Source of the DNA: Allodiplogaster sudhausi
Lineage: Eukaryota; Nematoda; Chromadorea; Rhabditida; Diplogasteridae
Direction of reading: 5' to 3'
Assembly (NCBI GenBank): GCA_945643635.1
Contig: CALZFC010000251.1
Span: 3,526,001 to 3,590,000 of the forward strand
Length of the DNA: 64,000 nucleotides
The notes beneath the pieces were generated by a model. That model worked only from the letters and a program-made list of their open reading frames with translations. It made no database searches and was not told the DNA's origin. Below, piece after piece: positions 60,220-64,000 of the stretch. Positions within the stretch are counted from its first letter, which is position 1. Every line of letters starts with the position of its first letter. A program made the position numbers and the translations under genes.

Positions 60220-62579
60220 TGATGCGAGACACGGTGAAAAGGTGTAAAACTTTAATTCGTAATAATAAATCACATATCTTTTCCCCCACTTTTATATTGA
60301 ATTGTTAAATAAAGTCAGCAAAATGCCAGTGTAAAAGAACAAAAAAAAAAAGAGAAAAAGAGAATGATAACAGGTGCCTGAAAGGAGTTGACGAGATGGG
60401 GAGGCAGCTGCCGCGCGTCTTTCCTCTCCAGATTGCACGATCGAGCGTTCTCGTTCTCCTCCTATCATAGATCATTGCATTTGTCTGCTCAACTTCCTTC
60501 TTGAATCTCTAAAACTTCTCGTAGCACACATATCTCTTAATGGTGTCGTCATCATAATAAAAAAGAGATTCCTTTAGCCGTGTTTTGGCTACATTTGTCT
60601 AATTCATTCGTTTTATTTATTTTTTTATTTACCTATTTACTCTTATATAATAATTTGTTGTAGGAATAAACAAATAAATCATGATATAAATGCATTATTT
60701 TACATCACCAAAATATATAAAAGCCCACATTTTCGACTTTTTGACACTTTTGTTCAAAGAATTAGCGAGTAATTATTATAAAGAACAGCGTTGATCAATC
60801 TAGGTAATTGTAAGTGCTTGAAATCTTTCGACGGATGTCAGTACAATATTTTACATGATCGGGAGACGTTAAAATATACATATACAAAACACGAGAATCA
60901 TTCAAGGCTTTATATATTAGCTCAAGAAATACTATGAAAATTGGTTGTTTATAAATAATAAAAAAATCTTTTAGTTTTTTTTTGTATTCTAGTCTCGATG
61001 AGCCAACCTGGGAAGGCGATGCGGACTCTGCTGAGAGTTTGACGTCGACTTGACTAGAATGAGCAGGAGGCGTGGCGTCAACGACAACACTGACGTGTTG
61101 TTGCTTTTCTCGTAGAGCAGACGATTCCTGTTTAGGGACAGGCCTTGTAAGATAATGAAACAATTTTCTTTTTGTCATAACACTGTTTTTTTTATAAACT
61201 TCACTAAATACGTATTTCTTGTTTATTTTTCTTTGCTGAGACAAACCTATTTAACAAGAAAAATAGATCGCTTCTTGGCCGAAGATGTGAGCTTGTTCAA
61301 ATAATATGTTGGAGAAAATTTTCATAAACAAATTTTACTTTGATCTAACCTTGGGAGAGCAAAATGGGATCGATTCTTGATGTGGAAAGATGAACGGGCA
61401 GTTTGCAGACAACATCTGTATGTAGAATGCTTGAAATGAGAAGCACAATTCAAAATGTCGCGTATGATAAAATGCCCGATAACCGCACAAAAACCACAGG
61501 TACGAGCAATGTGTTTAATTCCTTAATTCCAAACTTTTTGTCTTTTGTCCGAAATACTTAAAACGATGCCATTAACAAAATTCATAGATCATTCGAGGGC
61601 ATTCGGTACTTGCTTGCTATATTGCAGTCTGGCGGTTTGGGGCTAAAAAGGAGCCAAAATAGCTACTTGACAAATTGACGTTGCGAGCGCCACCTTTTTT
61701 TTTGTAGCCTTGCCAGTTCAGACTTACACTCGGTCTCATTTCTCGCCTTAAAACTTGCGCTAACTTGTATATGCCATCTAGTCCCCTAGTACGAACTCTG
61801 CTTAATGTCAGGAACAAGCACATGGAAATACAGACTGAGATGTCTACGTAAATACAAAGTATGTTGATACACATGTTGTTGATATTTAGCATGCACACAT
61901 CACAGCTTACGTTAGTTCAAATAGCGTACGGGGGGAGCGGAAAGCTGGAACAACCGCGGTTTCAAAGTGCAAATTTTTTTTAGATTATAGTAGCTTTTTT
62001 TTGTAGGCGGAACATCATCAGTCTCTTTTCCTAGTATGGCGACAAATATTTCCAACGCACACAAAAACATTGCAAAACACCCCTTCATTCCATTTTGCAA
62101 AAAAAAATTATGGAACGAACTTTTGAACTCGCGGCTTAAGCGAACGATCAAGAACACGGAAATGTTGCACATTCATAGAAATGCATAAATTGTACGCACA
62201 GTCATGGCTACTGTAGAGCAATTCTGCAAGAAAGAAAGTAGGTGAAGAAGGATAACAGAGGAAAAGAGGCAAGGGGGAGGGGGGTACTTAGCAGGCATAT
62301 GGTAGGTAATGATGTTTTCTACTCTCATAAGGAAAACAGACTTGCCGACATCTCTAGATTTGTAGTATAAGAGAGAGAAAGAGAGAGAGAGAGAGATAGA
62401 GAGAGAGAGAGGACAAGTGAGAGAGAAAGAGAGTGGGAAAGAGAGAAAGAAAAGGAGAGGAAGTTAGAGAGGGAGAGAGAGAGCGAGAGCGAGAGAAAGA
62501 GAGTCCCGCCCATGGCCCGAGGGCGTCCATTCAGTACTTGCCCAACTTCTCCTGGAGAAGTCCATCTCCTGCGACTCAT
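57468..62579 (-). CDS. homeodomain transcription factor, NK-2-like (Tyr54)
   Basis: Nuclear DNA-binding regulator by family. Exons: 62579-62538 (tentative first), 61127-61008, 60461-60372, 60061-59946, 59778-59459, 59107-59022, 58287-58207, 57892-57714, 57579-57468; phases agree, about 381 aa. The N-terminal half is Pro/Ser/Ala/Gln/His-rich, with an Ala7 run and HPSHLSGHPNG. The homeodomain spans three exons: NKRVVFDDLQLEALK, ALFERTHHIKREARIIF, and VKIWFQNQRYKCRK. Numbering gives F8, L16, F20, W48, F49, N51 and R53 as expected, plus Y54, the NK-2 class hallmark; helices 1-2 are otherwise unusual. The intron after TEHQ uses a GC donor. A (CT)n tract runs up to the donor of exon 59107-59022. 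The acceptor of that exon (GAG) and the link to the first exon are the least certain points. Confidence 0.82.
58735..59015. repeat. (CT)n tract inside the homeobox split
   Basis: Nearly uninterrupted CT dinucleotides on the plus strand, directly adjoining the donor of homeodomain exon 59107-59022 (GA on the transcript). Confidence 0.9.
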
Positions 62580-62924
62580 CGCACTTCTCAGTTACACGAT
62601 GTTACTTGTGGCAAACGAGAAGGAGGGTGTGAATAGACGATGACGAATAGAAGAGGGAAGATGAAGGAAGGGGGGGAGTAAAGGAAAGTTAGTTGGGATG
62701 TTTTAACAATTAGTAGATTGAAATTTTTTTGATAATGAAAAGAAAAAATGAACGATCATTTCGTACTTTTCTACGTTGTGGCCCAATCAGAACATGCACA
62801 CACATATGTATGTATGTAAGAGATGTTATTTACATACATTCTTTAATTTGTAAAACAAAAAAATTATATATGTACATACATATATTGAGAAACATATTCT
62901 GCGAAGTTATGTTAACCATCAATC

Positions 62925-63134
62925 AGTAGCTAGTTCAGCTTTGGATGGCAGTGTCAATGCTGTGGCAGGTGAGCACTTCATTCTGGCTTCCGGTGGGCCA
63001 GTCAACTCGGAAGTGGCCACTGCCGTGGTGAGCGTCGCCGGCGAGTGAGAGGCTTATCAAACGACGTTCTTCTTCTCGACAAAGTGCTAAATGACCTTCT
63101 TTCTCTCTCTCTCCCTCTTTCCCTCTCTCTCTCC

Positions 63135-63173
<39 letters not shown>

Positions 63174-63250
63174 TCACCTCGGGCTGCTTCCGCCTCTCTT
63201 CGAACACAGACACTGCCCTCCTGAACATGCATCTCACCTTGCTTGACCCC
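62925..63250 (-). CDS. exon-like segments of an unidentified gene
   Basis: FRRAVSVFEERRKQPE ends at a GTGAAG donor near 63182, followed by a GA tract and then a GC-rich open stretch (about 63050-62938) that stays open in three frames, one reading GSGHFRVDWPTGSQNE to a stop. The plus strand is also open (62943-63047). I could not choose a frame or family. It may be the 3' end of a gene lying mainly to the right. Confidence 0.35.
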
Positions 63251-63259
63251 AGTCACAAC

Positions 63260-64000
63260 TCATTATAATGAACAGTCACGCAAGTCTGCATGGAAAAAAG
63301 ATATGCAAATTTAGGGAACATGGATTATGGATATACATATCACAAGGATAAGGATGGTTTTCGACCGAGTATGCCCTTGACAAAGTTCTCTTCAGTATAT
63401 GGAAAGTAAAATAATGAATAATGCAAAATATTGTGTATAATAAAAAATACTAAATTAAACTGTTGTTTTCCTAGTATGCTTTTGTCTTACTTCCCTGGCG
63501 ATAAAAATGCACACGAATTAATGAGCTCGATTCTCAGTCATTGTTTATTGTGATCAGGCAAGAGAATCTCATACTCATTGTCAGATTAACGAATAAATTT
63601 AATTCTTGCAAAATTTACTAAAAGGCAAGTTAAAAAAAAAATTTTCCAATAAAATGAACAACAAGATTTCTTTCAAAATCGTAGTAGCACTCTTCGTTTT
63701 CTATATTAGGAAGGAAGTTAAAAAATGTTTTAAGCATTCTGTCATGAAAAGAACATGAAATATGCCTGGATAGAGAATTTGAATGAAGTTAGAAAAGTAC
63801 TTGAAAAAAACATTGAAGATAGCTGTTTATGTGTTTTATTAATTTCCCCGAAACGGTCATAGACTCTAGTCTGTAAAGGATTTCTTTCACTGTCCTCCTC
63901 TTGCTGCTCTCTGTATATCTTGCTTTTTCTTTCACTTCACACAGAGAAGAAAAGTTCGGACTTTGTAAGTTCGGTCGCAATTGTTCCGAAAAAAGTTCGG
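63260..64000. other. no feature recognised
   Basis: AT-rich sequence to the window edge. No coding signal, repeat or RNA gene seen. Confidence 0.5.

Noticed and set aside
1..64000. Bacterial operons, CRISPR arrays, rRNA genes
   Set aside because: No repeat-spacer pattern, ribosomal motifs or prokaryotic gene structure; all supported genes are intron-split.

Overview
The window is nuclear DNA of an invertebrate metazoan; I cannot fix the lineage. Genes are split into many short exons (about 45-320 bp) that are GC-richer than the AT-rich introns. Several proteins are animal-type: acid sphingomyelinase with a saposin domain, SPRYD7, a homeodomain factor and cathepsin B remnants. (GA)n/(CT)n tracts and ATGTATGT/TACATACATA microsatellites are everywhere. 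No bacterial genes, rRNA or CRISPR array were seen. I joined exons by hand from splice sites, reading phase and family motifs; every multi-exon model below keeps one frame throughout.

Layout. (1) 0.7-9.5 kb, minus: acid sphingomyelinase, about 626 aa, 18 exons, with a 1.6 kb palindromic transposon in one intron. (2) 11.5-14.8 kb, plus: Kelch-repeat gene, 5' end unresolved. (3) 15.7-17.7 kb, minus: truncated, frameshifted ornithine decarboxylase (ODC)-like pseudogene, abutting a decayed DDE transposase and a 43 bp-arm hairpin. (4) 19.4-24.9 kb, minus: open ODC-like gene, about 431 aa, with a 2.37 kb palindrome carrying four tRNA-like modules in intron 1. (5) 26.2-28.8 kb, minus: complete 3-hydroxyisobutyryl-CoA hydrolase, 12 exons, 391 aa. 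(6) 29.4-31.2 kb: a third large palindrome. (7) 31.7-34.9 kb, minus: a second Kelch gene, paralogous to the first, with matching intron phases. (8) 36-39.7 kb: repeats related to those at 25 and 29 kb, then a fourth palindrome. (9) 37.8-52.1 kb: a field of at least ten cathepsin B-like gene fragments in both orientations, interrupted by a 2 kb element with subterminal GGTCATGACC motifs. (10) 53.4-55.8 kb, minus: SPRYD7, 201 aa. (11) 57.5-62.6 kb, minus: homeobox gene with Tyr54, the NK-2 class hallmark. (12) About 63 kb: exon-like minus-strand sequence of an unidentified gene.

The intact genes belong to separate processes (lysosomal sphingolipid breakdown, polyamine-related metabolism, mitochondrial valine catabolism, transcription control), so I see no operon or pathway cluster. 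The common themes are structural. Five inverted-repeat elements sit in or between genes. Local duplication and gene conversion are frequent. Splice sites are loose: about 30 percent of reconstructed acceptors end in AAG or GAG, and two introns use GC donors. The ODC-like proteins lack three residues normally needed for cofactor and substrate binding.
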